A stretch of 15,730 nt of DNA from Candidatus Thorarchaeota archaeon MP11T_1 (GCA_002825515.1 PJET01000141.1:1-15730); one strand, 5' to 3'. Shown: positions 7,082 through 14,974, numbered from the stretch's first letter. The notes: generated from the letters alone by a model not told the origin. Program-made: numbers and translations.

Positions 7082-7657
7082 ATGTTAAGATTCATACAAC
7101 TTTTACCTCAAGCTTCTCCAGAAGGAGAGTTTCTATTGAAAGATCTCCCAGGTTCTGGAAAGCGCGTTGACGTGCTTTGTAGAGACCTCGCTGCTTGTTT
7201 TGAGTGGGGACCAATATGGTTTCCAAAGTCTAATCTTGAATTAATTGCTTTAATTGGAGAAACAACAGTTCTTACTTTCAGGTATCCACAGAATCAGATA
7301 CCTCTTGGAGAAGTTGGATGGGCATCTGTAATTAAAGAGGCTTTGAGAGGGCAAGAACCTGCTTTTGTTGAAGTTTCCGAAGGATCTCTTGATGATATCA
7401 TTGGAAAACTGAACCAACCAAAGGAGTCTGGATTGTGGGTTTTGGATGAGGAGGGTGTACACTTATCCGACATTAAAGCAATTCATCAATTTACTCAGAA
7501 CAGTTTTATGCTTGGAAACCATAAGGGCTTTGATTCTCAGACAAAGAACCTCATTTCGGAATTGGGTATTCCAAAATTATCTCTTGGTAAAAAGAGTTAT
7601 CTTAGCAGCCACTGTCTCGCTGCCATAATCTCTGAGTTCGAAAGGAAGGTCAGATGA
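7082..7657 (+). CDS. trmY: tRNA (pseudouridine54-N1)-methyltransferase TrmY (DUF358, SPOUT)
   Basis: TrmY uses S-adenosylmethionine to methylate N1 of pseudouridine 54 in the T-loop of archaeal tRNAs. The 191-residue protein matches the family along its length. It has the N-terminal LRFIQLLPQASPEGEFLLKD followed by LPGSGKRVDVLCR, the middle FVEVSEGSLDDII, and the SPOUT knot region carrying FMLGNHKGF. It closes with the typical SLGKKSYLSSHC and a C-terminal helix. I prefer ATG 7082 because the family usually begins directly with this strand and a TATA-like element predicts a start site near 7069; ATG 7067 would add five residues. Neither has a strong ribosome binding site. Its stop overlaps the PadR start by 4 bases (ATGA). 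Confidence 0.88.
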   Translation: MLRFIQLLPQASPEGEFLLKDLPGSGKRVDVLCRDLAACFEWGPIWFPKSNLELIALIGETTVLTFRYPQNQIPLGEVGWASVIKEALRGQEPAFVEVSEGSLDDIIGKLNQPKESGLWVLDEEGVHLSDIKAIHQFTQNSFMLGNHKGFDSQTKNLISELGIPKLSLGKKSYLSSHCLAAIISEFERKVR

Positions 7658-8013
7658 TGCCAGACGACGACAACACCAATCCAACACAGCAACCAAAAGC
7701 TATGACAAGACTTGCAAACAAGCTGACCAAAGAGATGCTTTGGATGTACATCCTTCGTTTGTTGCAAGAGAGACCTCACTATGGTTATGAGATTAAAGAA
7801 TTGATTACCAAACGATTTGGTTTTTCCCCAGCTACTGTTAGTGGATACGCAATTATCTATAGATTGACAAAAGATGGACTCATTGAAGAACAAAGAAAAA
7901 GCGATTCACCAAGGAAGTACTATTCAATTACGGAAAAAGGTAGCAGAGCTATGTCTGAAGCAAAAGCATTCCTTGGAAAAACAATGGATATGGTTTTTGA
8001 TAAAACATCATGA
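7654..8013 (+). CDS. PadR-family winged-helix transcriptional regulator
   Basis: This 119-residue protein has a PadR domain from residue 28 (LTKEMLWMYILRLLQERPHY) through YGYEIKELI, the recognition helix region around SGYAIIYRLTKDGLIEE and the beta-wing SPRKYYSITEKG. A short C-terminal dimerisation helix closes it. The small PadR subfamily binds DNA as dimers and responds to diverse ligands. AGGAAGGT at 7643-7650 is a strong ribosome binding site for either ATG 7654 or ATG 7657; the second has the better spacing. The 4-base overlap with trmY indicates translational coupling. The first 25 residues are polar and probably disordered. Targets cannot be read from the window. Confidence 0.92.
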   Translation: MMPDDDNTNPTQQPKAMTRLANKLTKEMLWMYILRLLQERPHYGYEIKELITKRFGFSPATVSGYAIIYRLTKDGLIEEQRKSDSPRKYYSITEKGSRAMSEAKAFLGKTMDMVFDKTS

Positions 8014-8029
8014 AGTTCTAGTTATTCAA

Positions 8030-8908
8030 TTATCGGTATTTGACTGAGTCTGCAAGTATTTCGGATCTAAGACGAATTTTGTTTTCATCGATTACGAAAT
8101 TCATTGCTTGACTCTCGACTTTCAGACTTGCTACTGATGAGGCGTAGACCCCACAATCGATAAGCGAGCACTCATCAATCAATTTTGATGCAAAAGCAGC
8201 AAGATAAACAGATCCTGCTTCCGTTGAATCTATTTCTTTGGTTTTATAGGATGGAATAATGCTGAAATCATTTCCATCATAGACTAGGCTGCCTTTTTCT
8301 CCAAGAGTAATGACGCAAATTTCTGAAGCCCATTCCACTATTAATTCTGCTGCGAGAAATATGTCAGATTCACCTGTTAATAGCTCAGACTCCAATTGAT
8401 TTGGTTTAATAACATCGAGGTAGCTCTGTGTCTTTTCTGCTACACTAAAATCTCGTATAAGTTCTAAACGACCTTCAGAATTCAATTTCCGAAGTTGCGG
8501 GTCGAGAAAGACGAGAGCTTCTGTTGAATTACATATCCATTCAACAAACTCTGCACTAAGCTCTTGTAAAGACGGACTCAACAGAATAGACCTTGTGTTC
8601 AGAAATTCATCAGGAATATCTCGGATATTGATTGTATAGGGATTGACAATGATGCTCATACTTCTTGAAAAAGATGGAGTCCGGAGCTCCACAACATCCT
8701 TATCTTTTGCTTCAATTAGGTAATACTCTGGTATATTCAGAGCATCAATTCCCCTAATGAAATTGTCAGTCAGCTCATTTCCAACTGAACACACAATAGC
8801 CATCTGTTCGAAACCAATCTTTGCAGCAGTTCCAGCAGCAAATATGCTTGGCCCAGTCACCTCTCCATTGTTGAACGTTGGATTTCCAATTACAACAAGA
8901 TCATACAT
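8030..8908 (-). CDS. PfkB-family kinase-like protein with altered catalytic motif
   Basis: This 292-residue protein has the ribokinase/PfkB fold. It shows an N-terminal Gly-rich strand (VTGPSIFAAGTAAKIGF), the conserved IKPNQLESELLTGE (167-180) and the ATP-side strand VITLGEKGSLVYDG (199-212). The second family signature, normally DTTGAGD with the catalytic Asp base, reads DSTEAGS at 227-233, so the base is Ser233 and the anion-hole Gly is Glu230. It may be a kinase with displaced chemistry or a catalytically dead sugar-binding protein. It overlaps the CDP-alcohol phosphatidyltransferase by 8 bases (ATGTATGA). Some archaeal PfkB members phosphorylate myo-inositol, and inositol phosphate is the head group for archaetidylinositol synthesis, so a link to lipid head groups is plausible but unproven. 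Confidence 0.85.
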   Translation of the reverse strand: MYDLVVIGNPTFNNGEVTGPSIFAAGTAAKIGFEQMAIVCSVGNELTDNFIRGIDALNIPEYYLIEAKDKDVVELRTPSFSRSMSIIVNPYTINIRDIPDEFLNTRSILLSPSLQELSAEFVEWICNSTEALVFLDPQLRKLNSEGRLELIRDFSVAEKTQSYLDVIKPNQLESELLTGESDIFLAAELIVEWASEICVITLGEKGSLVYDGNDFSIIPSYKTKEIDSTEAGSVYLAAFASKLIDECSLIDCGVYASSVASLKVESQAMNFVIDENKIRLRSEILADSVKYR

Positions 8909-9629
8909 CTACGCCTTCACCACGTTCTGACTCGCCTATAATCTTCTTTGCATACAGTAATCTCTGAGCTACTGTAATGTGAGAGAGAATTCCGACTATC
9001 ACAATACAAAGAGTAAGAATATTGGTGATGTCCAATATCACAAAGAAATCAAGTAAGACGGGCACTGCAGTCAGCATTTCAATCCAGATGTTTGTATTTG
9101 GAACAGCTAGAAGCAAGATTCCTGCTATAGTGAGAATCAGCTTCTCTTGGCGTTCAGCTATGCCAACTGTGCAACTCTTCATGCCCCCAACCGATTCAGC
9201 TTTGGCACGAGCGAAACTAGCCATAATCATTCCAAAAAGTGTAAAGAAACCCCAAAACCATGGGATAAAAGTATCGCCCGCATTATAAGGCCACCAGGGT
9301 ATTGTAACTGCATTTAAAGGACCCATCATTAGACCAAGCATGAAAAGAAACTCTGCGTACCTGTCAAGGGTATGGTCGAAAGTAGCACCGAATTTCGATA
9401 CGAGACCTGCTGCTCGTGCAACAGCACCATCAAACATATCCATAACAACTGTTAGAATCATGAAAAGTAGACCAATAATAAGATCACCTATTGCAAAGAA
9501 CCAAGCACTAACAAGAGCAACAACAACTGTGAGCCCTGTAATCATATTCGGAGTGATGCCTGTTCGAGCAAGTGCTTTTCCAACTGGCATCATTGCACGT
9601 TGATATCGTTCTCTTAAGGATCCGAGCAT
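8901..9629 (-). CDS. CDP-alcohol phosphatidyltransferase, archaetidylinositol phosphate synthase-like
   Basis: This integral membrane enzyme transfers a lipid phosphatidyl or archaetidyl group from a CDP-lipid to an alcohol head group. The complete signature D-x2-DG-x2-AR-x8-G-x3-D-x3-D is present (DMFDGAVARA, then GATFDHTLD), with metal-binding Asp at residues 64, 67, 85 and 89 counted from ATG 9629. About six hydrophobic helices follow the family pattern. I chose ATG 9629: a TATA element at 9671-9678 predicts transcription from about 9648, which would leave the upstream in-frame TTG 9659 outside the mRNA. MLGSLRERYQRAMMPVGKAL is also a normal family N-terminus. L-myo-inositol phosphate is the likely acceptor, but glycerol phosphate or serine cannot be excluded. 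Confidence 0.9.
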   Translation of the reverse strand: MLGSLRERYQRAMMPVGKALARTGITPNMITGLTVVVALVSAWFFAIGDLIIGLLFMILTVVMDMFDGAVARAAGLVSKFGATFDHTLDRYAEFLFMLGLMMGPLNAVTIPWWPYNAGDTFIPWFWGFFTLFGMIMASFARAKAESVGGMKSCTVGIAERQEKLILTIAGILLLAVPNTNIWIEMLTAVPVLLDFFVILDITNILTLCIVIVGILSHITVAQRLLYAKKIIGESERGEGVDV

Positions 9630-9670
9630 AAGTTTCACAAATCCAGTACTATAGGCCAAGTTTCGCCGAC

Positions 9671-9678
9671 TTATATAG
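9671..9678 (-). promoter_or_regulatory. TATA element for the phosphatidyltransferase-PfkB unit
   Basis: On the minus strand this reads CTATATAA, the best TATA match in the window. A start site near 9648 would give a leader of about 18 bases before ATG 9629, including GTGA as a short ribosome binding site. Confidence 0.6.
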
Positions 9679-9689
9679 CGTTAATAAAC

Positions 9690-9712
9690 GTGTTGTGGAA
9701 TACTCACAACAC
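9690..9712 (-). terminator. Inverted repeat over the LysRS stop, terminator or operator
   Basis: GTGTTGTG and CACAACAC are perfect 8-base arms around a 7-base loop, and they overlap the LysRS stop codon at 9704-9706. On the minus strand a T-rich GTTTATTAA follows, consistent with termination of the LysRS transcript. The repeat also lies 12 bases upstream of the TATA element of the next gene, so an operator role is possible. Confidence 0.45.
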
Positions 9713-11374
9713 ACTCATTATCCGATTAAGGACCCATTCATTACCTAAGAGGTTCAAGAACCCGCCCAGTCTTGGACCGGATTTTCGTGATATCAAAATC
9801 CTATAAAGAACAATGAATGCTCTTTTGTCTTTCAAACCAACTTCCCTAGCTGTTTCAAACACTTTGGTTTGTAATTCTTCGTCATCAAGTGGGTTTTCTT
9901 TCAGAATCTCCACGAATTTCCTGAGAAAAGCACGATCATCATCTGTAAGGGTATCTTTGATTTCCTTAGGAACTGTTTCAGAAACCTCTACCTTATCCCG
10001 TTCACTTCCATACTGAGAAGCCCAATTCTTTGCTCTTTTGAGTCTTGATGGAATCAACTCTTTTGCTGCCGGTGGTACATTTTCAATTGCGTATTGCTTC
10101 TTCAAGACCATCTCGCACCTTTCCAAAATTGCTTTTGTCCCTAGAATATCTTCCATTTGAGATGTTATTATTGCGAATTTGAATGGGAGTTTTGGTACAT
10201 ACTCTTGCGGAACATCTCCTGGTAGACAAAGGGGGTAAAGTAATTGAGCTATCGTTTTCTGCTCTTCAGATGCGTCTTCAAGACCATGATAGACTCTTTC
10301 AAACTTCTCGAATTCATCAACCATGTCTGGTATCCGTTCTGGTCGAATATCATAGGCGCGAGTAATACCGGTTTTCAGCATTAAATATCGAAATAGCTCA
10401 GGAGGTGCGATTGCTAGCCAATCCTTTGGAAGAAATACTATTCCATCTGAAGTTGTCATATCCCGACCTCCAATACCCACCCATTCAAATGGAACTTTCA
10501 CAGGACCATCCCATCCAAAGATTTGTCTAGATATTTCCAGACCTGTATCAAAAGACCCACCTTTCACAGAGTGATCCTTCCCCGCAGGTTCGCATGTAAC
10601 ATTAAGAACGTACCATTTGACAGGCCAGTCAACACGCCAAGAAAGTTTCACTCGAACCTCGGTTAGAGGGACTTCAGCATCATGCCCACATGATGGACAG
10701 GAAAATGCGACCTTGTCAGTGCTTGAATCATAGTTAGTAATTCTGTTAGGAACAATAGCACCCTTTGCGCCGGATTGGATACGACCGCATATTGGACATA
10801 TTACTGAGCCAGGATACCATGTCTTCATAGATTCAATATAATCCGCTTTCTGTTCATCATTGAAGTCGCGGGCAACATAATCTATGAGGATTTGTCGAAT
10901 GGTTTGTGTATGTTTCAGACATATTCTGACAGCTTCCAGCATCTCAGGCGTTTCGTATATCTTGCTTTGCCAAATTATTTCAGGATTGACACCAAATTCT
11001 GGAAATGTATCGATGAGTTCCTTTGCGGCATGAGCTCCGAAACTTTCACAACATCCGAACTCATCTGGGACATCCGAGTAGGGTTTCCCAAGCCATTCTT
11101 CAAGGGAGAGTGAAACACTCGGAGGAAACGAGCGCACTGGGTCGAAATCATCAATTACAAGAAGGGTGTAAGCATTTTTACCTGCCTCGAGGAGTTTGCG
11201 TTTAATTACATCTGCTATGATGAGCTCACGTACGAATCCTATGTGGATACTACCACTAGTACTTTTTCCAGTGGAGATACGATAGACATCAACATCTCGT
11301 TTCAATACTTCATTTAGAATATCAGTAATCCAGTGTATTGAAAACTCATCTTCCTGCGTGTCTTCAGGGGACAT
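9704..11374 (-). CDS. lysS: Lysyl-tRNA synthetase, class I
   Basis: This is the archaeal Rossmann-fold enzyme that charges tRNA-Lys, 556 residues and near the usual family length. The HIGH signature is HIGF (44-47) in STSGSIHIGFVRE. Two zinc knuckles lie in the insertion at CPIC (193-196) and CPSC (226-229). The KMSKS region reads GGRDMTTSDG (302-311), so the final Lys of the motif is Asp310. The C-terminal helical anticodon-binding domain is intact through LGNEWVLNRI. ATG 11374 has a strong ribosome binding site, GAGGAGTG at 11379-11386. The gene follows the ABC permease by 49 bases with no convincing TATA, so it could be cotranscribed. It should be the housekeeping enzyme unless a class II LysRS is also encoded. 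Confidence 0.95.
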   Translation of the reverse strand: MSPEDTQEDEFSIHWITDILNEVLKRDVDVYRISTGKSTSGSIHIGFVRELIIADVIKRKLLEAGKNAYTLLVIDDFDPVRSFPPSVSLSLEEWLGKPYSDVPDEFGCCESFGAHAAKELIDTFPEFGVNPEIIWQSKIYETPEMLEAVRICLKHTQTIRQILIDYVARDFNDEQKADYIESMKTWYPGSVICPICGRIQSGAKGAIVPNRITNYDSSTDKVAFSCPSCGHDAEVPLTEVRVKLSWRVDWPVKWYVLNVTCEPAGKDHSVKGGSFDTGLEISRQIFGWDGPVKVPFEWVGIGGRDMTTSDGIVFLPKDWLAIAPPELFRYLMLKTGITRAYDIRPERIPDMVDEFEKFERVYHGLEDASEEQKTIAQLLYPLCLPGDVPQEYVPKLPFKFAIITSQMEDILGTKAILERCEMVLKKQYAIENVPPAAKELIPSRLKRAKNWASQYGSERDKVEVSETVPKEIKDTLTDDDRAFLRKFVEILKENPLDDEELQTKVFETAREVGLKDKRAFIVLYRILISRKSGPRLGGFLNLLGNEWVLNRIMSVL

Positions 11375-11378
11375 ATAT

Positions 11379-11386
11379 CACTCCTC
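11379..11386 (-). promoter_or_regulatory. Strong ribosome binding site of lysS
   Basis: GAGGAGTG on the minus strand is 4 bases before the ATG at 11374 and is a close match to the archaeal 16S tail complement. It confirms the start. Confidence 0.7.
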
Positions 11387-11423
11387 ACATATCCCCGAGG
11401 ACTGAGCCTAAAGAAGGTTATCA

Positions 11424-13277
11424 TCAAGATGAGAACTCAGAAACAATAAGATCGTTCCTCGTTGCGAAGAAGACATAGGTGGGAATCGATGCTAGAAGTA
11501 TGACCACAATCATGGCAGTCAAGACAACGATAACTGATACAGGGAGATATGCCAGGGAAGGAACAGCAGCCTCTGGAATCAATGCATAGATACTCAGTAC
11601 GGTACTAACTATGAGCGCGGGAATGCCTGCTCTCAACCCTACATCCAATCCTTCTGCAATCATGACTTTCGCTAGAAAGGATGGCTTTGCTCCAATAGAT
11701 TTCATGATGATATAGTCTCGGAGGCGTCCGAATACTGAAACCAACAGGTAATTCATAAGGCTTAGGAATGCACTTAGGAGAGTCACAATTGCTATTGGGT
11801 TCAATAGCGCCCAAATCGCATCGATTGTTACGAGATTTCCTTCTAACACATCTTGCTGTCTGAAGGTATCTAACCCATAACCTTCTGCAAGTATATCAAT
11901 TTGTGAGATTATTGAATCATCATATTCTTCAAGTTGAACCAGTAACAAATTCGTTCCCGACACGCCATATGCACTTTGCAGCTGCGATAGATCCATTAAT
12001 GCCATCATTCCGCCATTCAAAGTGTCAAAGGCTTGAGCTTGGATTTCCAATGAGATACCCTGTACACCTAAACTCTGTACAAGAGGGTCTACAAAGAGGT
12101 CAGTGGCCATTCTGCCACCGATCCAGACCTGTTGAGGGTTGTCAAATCGTTGGCCTTCATAATACCAATCAGATATGGTTGAATCCCAATTAACCCCGAC
12201 TAAAGCTGCAGAGGATGTACGGTCCAATCCGATATATTCGTACTGTTCAAGTTCCTCGTTCCAAAGAATAGCAGGTAGCTCCTCTACCTCCGAATATACG
12301 ATGAGCCTAGATTCCACTCTATAAACACCCAGAATGTCCTCAATATCATCAAGAAGCTGTGTGGGAACCATATCTGAACCACTAAGATAATTGAATGAAG
12401 CATTTAGAGGTGACCCATAGAGTGAATATGAGTTATAATACGAGTTCAAAAGGTCTGGATTACCTAGAGCCACTACATTTGTTCCCATGGAGCGAGTCAC
12501 ATACGAAATAGAGGTAGTATGTACGACACCACCTCCAATCCAGAGGAGTGATGCAATAGTAAAACTCAGGAAAAGGGAGATTACTGTTCTCCTAGTTCCT
12601 TTTAGTCGTCTCCCCGTGCCTTTTGTCGCTATACGAAAGGGCAGACCAAAACTATCTAGATAACCAGCAACTCGAACCTTTGTGCCAACATCTGGATTCA
12701 AAGAAAGTGATGGCGATTCTTGAACTGTGTCGTAAATTGGTTTCTGGGCTGATAGATATCCAGCAATGAGGAGTACTATTGCTAGAACAGCCACTTGTAA
12801 TATTGGAAAGGTATTTGTGAGTTGAATTGACGGAACTACGGTCCCAAGCCAGATCATCCCAAGTATGTAGAGTATTGTACCAAAACCTAAACCAAGTGCT
12901 ACACTTGCAAGAAGAATAATGACTGATTGTGCCATAAAGAAATCAAAGATGGTGTCAAGAAGAGTACCAATTGATTTCATAAGGCCAATATCACGACGAC
13001 GAGTCACCATTTCTAGCGAGACTGTTGTTGACACAACTACCGCTCCTAGTACAAAGACAAGTAAGAGTATTGTCCAAACGAAAGTTGAAAAGAATGTACC
13101 AAAAGATGATGACAATGCACTCGCAACAGTAAAAGATGAAACATCTAGTAAGACATTACCAAACAGGAATACAAAGGTTGTCGCAGTGACCACACTAGTC
13201 AAAGAAATCAATGTGAGTGTTGTACGAAATGGACGTCGCTTTAGATCTGCAGAAGCAAATAGTTGACGATCAGTCAT
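11424..13277 (-). CDS. FtsX/MacB-type ABC permease, two fused modules
   Basis: This 617-residue membrane subunit belongs with the ATPase encoded directly upstream. Hydrophobic segments lie near residues 17-45, 63-90, 110-140, 155-180, 230-253, 482-505, 548-572 and 580-606, so there are about eight helices. There are two FtsX modules, each with the cytoplasmic coupling-helix motif (RRRDIGLMKSIGT near 93 and RLRDYIIMKSIGA near 516). Only the second module carries a large external domain (about 255-475, rich in Tyr, Ser and Asn). A single chain may therefore stand for the permease dimer of MacB or LolCE. Its ATG overlaps the ATPase stop by 8 bases. Mechanotransmission or lipid/peptide export is the family expectation; the substrate is unknown. 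Confidence 0.92.
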   Translation of the reverse strand: MTDRQLFASADLKRRPFRTTLTLISLTSVVTATTFVFLFGNVLLDVSSFTVASALSSSFGTFFSTFVWTILLLVFVLGAVVVSTTVSLEMVTRRRDIGLMKSIGTLLDTIFDFFMAQSVIILLASVALGLGFGTILYILGMIWLGTVVPSIQLTNTFPILQVAVLAIVLLIAGYLSAQKPIYDTVQESPSLSLNPDVGTKVRVAGYLDSFGLPFRIATKGTGRRLKGTRRTVISLFLSFTIASLLWIGGGVVHTTSISYVTRSMGTNVVALGNPDLLNSYYNSYSLYGSPLNASFNYLSGSDMVPTQLLDDIEDILGVYRVESRLIVYSEVEELPAILWNEELEQYEYIGLDRTSSAALVGVNWDSTISDWYYEGQRFDNPQQVWIGGRMATDLFVDPLVQSLGVQGISLEIQAQAFDTLNGGMMALMDLSQLQSAYGVSGTNLLLVQLEEYDDSIISQIDILAEGYGLDTFRQQDVLEGNLVTIDAIWALLNPIAIVTLLSAFLSLMNYLLVSVFGRLRDYIIMKSIGAKPSFLAKVMIAEGLDVGLRAGIPALIVSTVLSIYALIPEAAVPSLAYLPVSVIVVLTAMIVVILLASIPTYVFFATRNDLIVSEFSS

Positions 13278-14022
13278 AACGAGTTAACACTCCACCATCC
13301 ATTTTGTAATGATGTACATTGGGTTGTTTGATTATGCCAACATCATGGGTCATGACTATCACTGCTTTTCCTTCATTATTCAATTCAATCAGCAGTTCGC
13401 GTATCATTTGCCCACTGTCTCCATCAAGATTAGCCGTGGGTTCATCAGCAAGAATTATTGGTGGGTCATTTGCCATCGCCCGTGCTATTGCTATCCGTTG
13501 CTGTTCTCCTGAGCTTAGTTGCCAAGGAAGGTGATCTGCTCGATGGTCCATCTCAACCTTCTCTAGTAGTTTCATTGCATCCTCTCTCAATTCAGAGCGA
13601 CTCTTTTCTGATAGCTGCATTGGAAACAAGACATTTTCAATAGCAGTTAAGGTGGATACTAAGTTGTAGCTCTGAAAGATGAAACCAGTATTATTGAGTC
13701 TGAATGAAGCTCTAAACGATTCATCATAGTCATTAATAGGCACATCCATGACAAATACTCGTCCATGAGTTGCTAAGTCAATTGCACCAATGATGTTTAG
13801 AAGCGTTGTTTTTCCAGAGCCTGACTTACCTGAGATTACAACAAAATCACCAGCATCAACTATCAGATTTACTCCGATAACTGCCGTAATTTCCTTTTTC
13901 CCCAATACGAAAGTTCTATGGACATCATCTAGTCGAATTGCATGTTTAACATCTTCAAGATCCTCAACATCTAGGTCATCTCTAGTGTAATCTATTGCAT
14001 CAAGATAATCATCATCAGCCAT
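13270..14022 (-). CDS. ABC transporter ATPase, LolD/MacB type
   Basis: This 250-residue nucleotide-binding subunit pairs with the overlapping permease gene. Walker A is GKSGSGKTT (65-73), the Q-loop FIFQS has Gln117, the signature is LSSGEQQR (169-176, Ser where Gly is usual), Walker B is ILADEP (190-195) with catalytic Glu194 and NLD after it, and the H-loop has His226. The first 30 residues are an acidic extension ([20 protein letters not shown]) absent from bacterial LolD and probably flexible. AGGTGG at 14029-14034 is the ribosome binding site. The upstream gap holds an inverted repeat around a TATA-like string. It is not a close copy of the ABC ATPase at the left edge. Confidence 0.95.
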   Translation of the reverse strand: MADDDYLDAIDYTRDDLDVEDLEDVKHAIRLDDVHRTFVLGKKEITAVIGVNLIVDAGDFVVISGKSGSGKTTLLNIIGAIDLATHGRVFVMDVPINDYDESFRASFRLNNTGFIFQSYNLVSTLTAIENVLFPMQLSEKSRSELREDAMKLLEKVEMDHRADHLPWQLSSGEQQRIAIARAMANDPPIILADEPTANLDGDSGQMIRELLIELNNEGKAVIVMTHDVGIIKQPNVHHYKMDGGVLTRYD

Positions 14023-14056
14023 TGTATACCACCTTGGATAGTGGCGAAATGACTCT

Positions 14057-14081
14057 CAACCCAAGATAAGCATAAGGGTTG
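14057..14081 (-). promoter_or_regulatory. Inverted repeat flanking the TATA-like element of the ABC genes
   Basis: CAACCC and GGGTTG are perfect 6-base arms 19 bases apart centre to centre, close to two helical turns. On the minus strand the 13 bases between them contain TTATGCTTATC. If that is the TATA element, transcription would start near 14043 with a 20-base leader containing the AGGTGG site. A dimeric regulator bound here would block the promoter. Confidence 0.4.
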
Positions 14082-14086
14082 GACAA

Positions 14087-14902
14087 TTACTGTACCAAAA
14101 TATTATGGCTATCAATGGCTGTACGAGCCCAATCAGTCAGCAGCACTGGTTTCTCCCGGCCAAAGACTTTCACAGTACGTAGTATGTCCGCTTTTAACAA
14201 ACTACTGATATAGTAGGAGATGAGACTCTTGTCCACATTCATTGTTCTGCTAATGGTGGCTTGTGTGGTCTGTCCATTTGATGCACATTCAGCAAGTATG
14301 GAACCTACTGTAGGATTTCGTGCTAGTGCGGCCAACAGCATCACTTTATCATTTGAGGAGAAATCAGGTGGAAAAATGTGTCTGACATTACCATTTCGTA
14401 GTGAGATTACCTGTCCGTCCCGCTCCAAAAAACGTAGATGATACTGCAAAGCACCCATTGCGCAGCCAATGGCACGATGGAGCTCACGTAGATGTATCCC
14501 GGGATTGACGGTGACCTCATCAACCACTCGGTCTCGAAGCTTCTGAATTCTGCGGTCTTCGCTCCGTTCTACTGAAACAGTCCCAATAGCAATGACAAAG
14601 CATCCAATATCAATCGCAGTGAAGAGTGCATCGGACCAAGCTACATTCGTACCTCCTGAATTCCAAGTAAATGGTTCAATATGCAGAGAAATGTTTTCAA
14701 TACTTGTAGCACTGCCAATCCACATTGAAAGAGCCTCAAAGCGTGCATAACTTTCTTCACTAACTATAGAAGGAGATAGATCCTGCACCATAGGTTCGAC
14801 GCCACTAAAACTTGACCCAGAAAAGACTACACCTAATATTCCCCATGAGAGGAGGAGGAGTGAGAATCCTACCAGGATATGTTTAGTGAGCTGCCTATTC
14901 AT
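14087..14902 (-). CDS. Membrane-anchored tandem winged-helix regulator
   Basis: This 271-residue protein starts with a membrane helix (about 8-28). An external loop of about 60 residues follows (29-90), then a second membrane helix (about 91-110). The cytoplasmic part holds two winged-helix domains. The first is at 115-180, with VTVNPGIHLRELHRAIGC before LQYHLRFLERDGQVIS. The second is at 183-262, with TQATISRTMNVDKSLISYYI before LLKADILRTVKVFGREKPV. This architecture fits a one-component sensor in which the external loop reads a signal and the DNA-binding domains respond without phosphotransfer. It lies 64 bases before the ABC ATPase on the same strand. A perfect inverted repeat sits at its own probable TATA position. 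The tandem domain reading is clear by pattern; ligand and targets are inferred. Confidence 0.85.
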   Translation of the reverse strand: MNRQLTKHILVGFSLLLLSWGILGVVFSGSSFSGVEPMVQDLSPSIVSEESYARFEALSMWIGSATSIENISLHIEPFTWNSGGTNVAWSDALFTAIDIGCFVIAIGTVSVERSEDRRIQKLRDRVVDEVTVNPGIHLRELHRAIGCAMGALQYHLRFLERDGQVISLRNGNVRHIFPPDFSSNDKVMLLAALARNPTVGSILAECASNGQTTQATISRTMNVDKSLISYYISSLLKADILRTVKVFGREKPVLLTDWARTAIDSHNILVQ

Positions 14903-14938
14903 GTTATAACATCCATGATTAAAACCTATTAGCCTTTT

Positions 14939-14953
14939 GCAGTTAAAAACTGC
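14939..14953 (-). promoter_or_regulatory. Inverted repeat on the probable TATA of the membrane regulator
   Basis: GCAGTT-AAA-AACTGC is a perfect 6-3-6 inverted repeat in the 72-base gap upstream of the regulator. On the minus strand its centre reads TTTTTAA, which at this distance would place a start site near 14919 and a leader of about 16 bases. An operator overlapping the TATA element suggests autorepression. A weak hairpin terminator for the V4R gene is the alternative. Confidence 0.45.
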
Positions 14954-14974
14954 GTTTGTTGAAATTTCGCACTA

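Noticed and set aside
6985..7170. Plus-strand open frame of 61 codons between eS26 and TrmY
   Set aside because: It runs into the TrmY coding region in another frame, has no ribosome binding site, and no recognisable motif.
9022..9603. Two plus-strand open frames opposite the phosphatidyltransferase
   Set aside because: They are antisense to conserved membrane helices and the CDP-alcohol signature, with no start signals.
12919..13266. Plus-strand open frame of 115 codons, Lys/Thr/Val-rich
   Set aside because: It is antisense to the first membrane module of the permease, and its composition mirrors the hydrophobic codons opposite.
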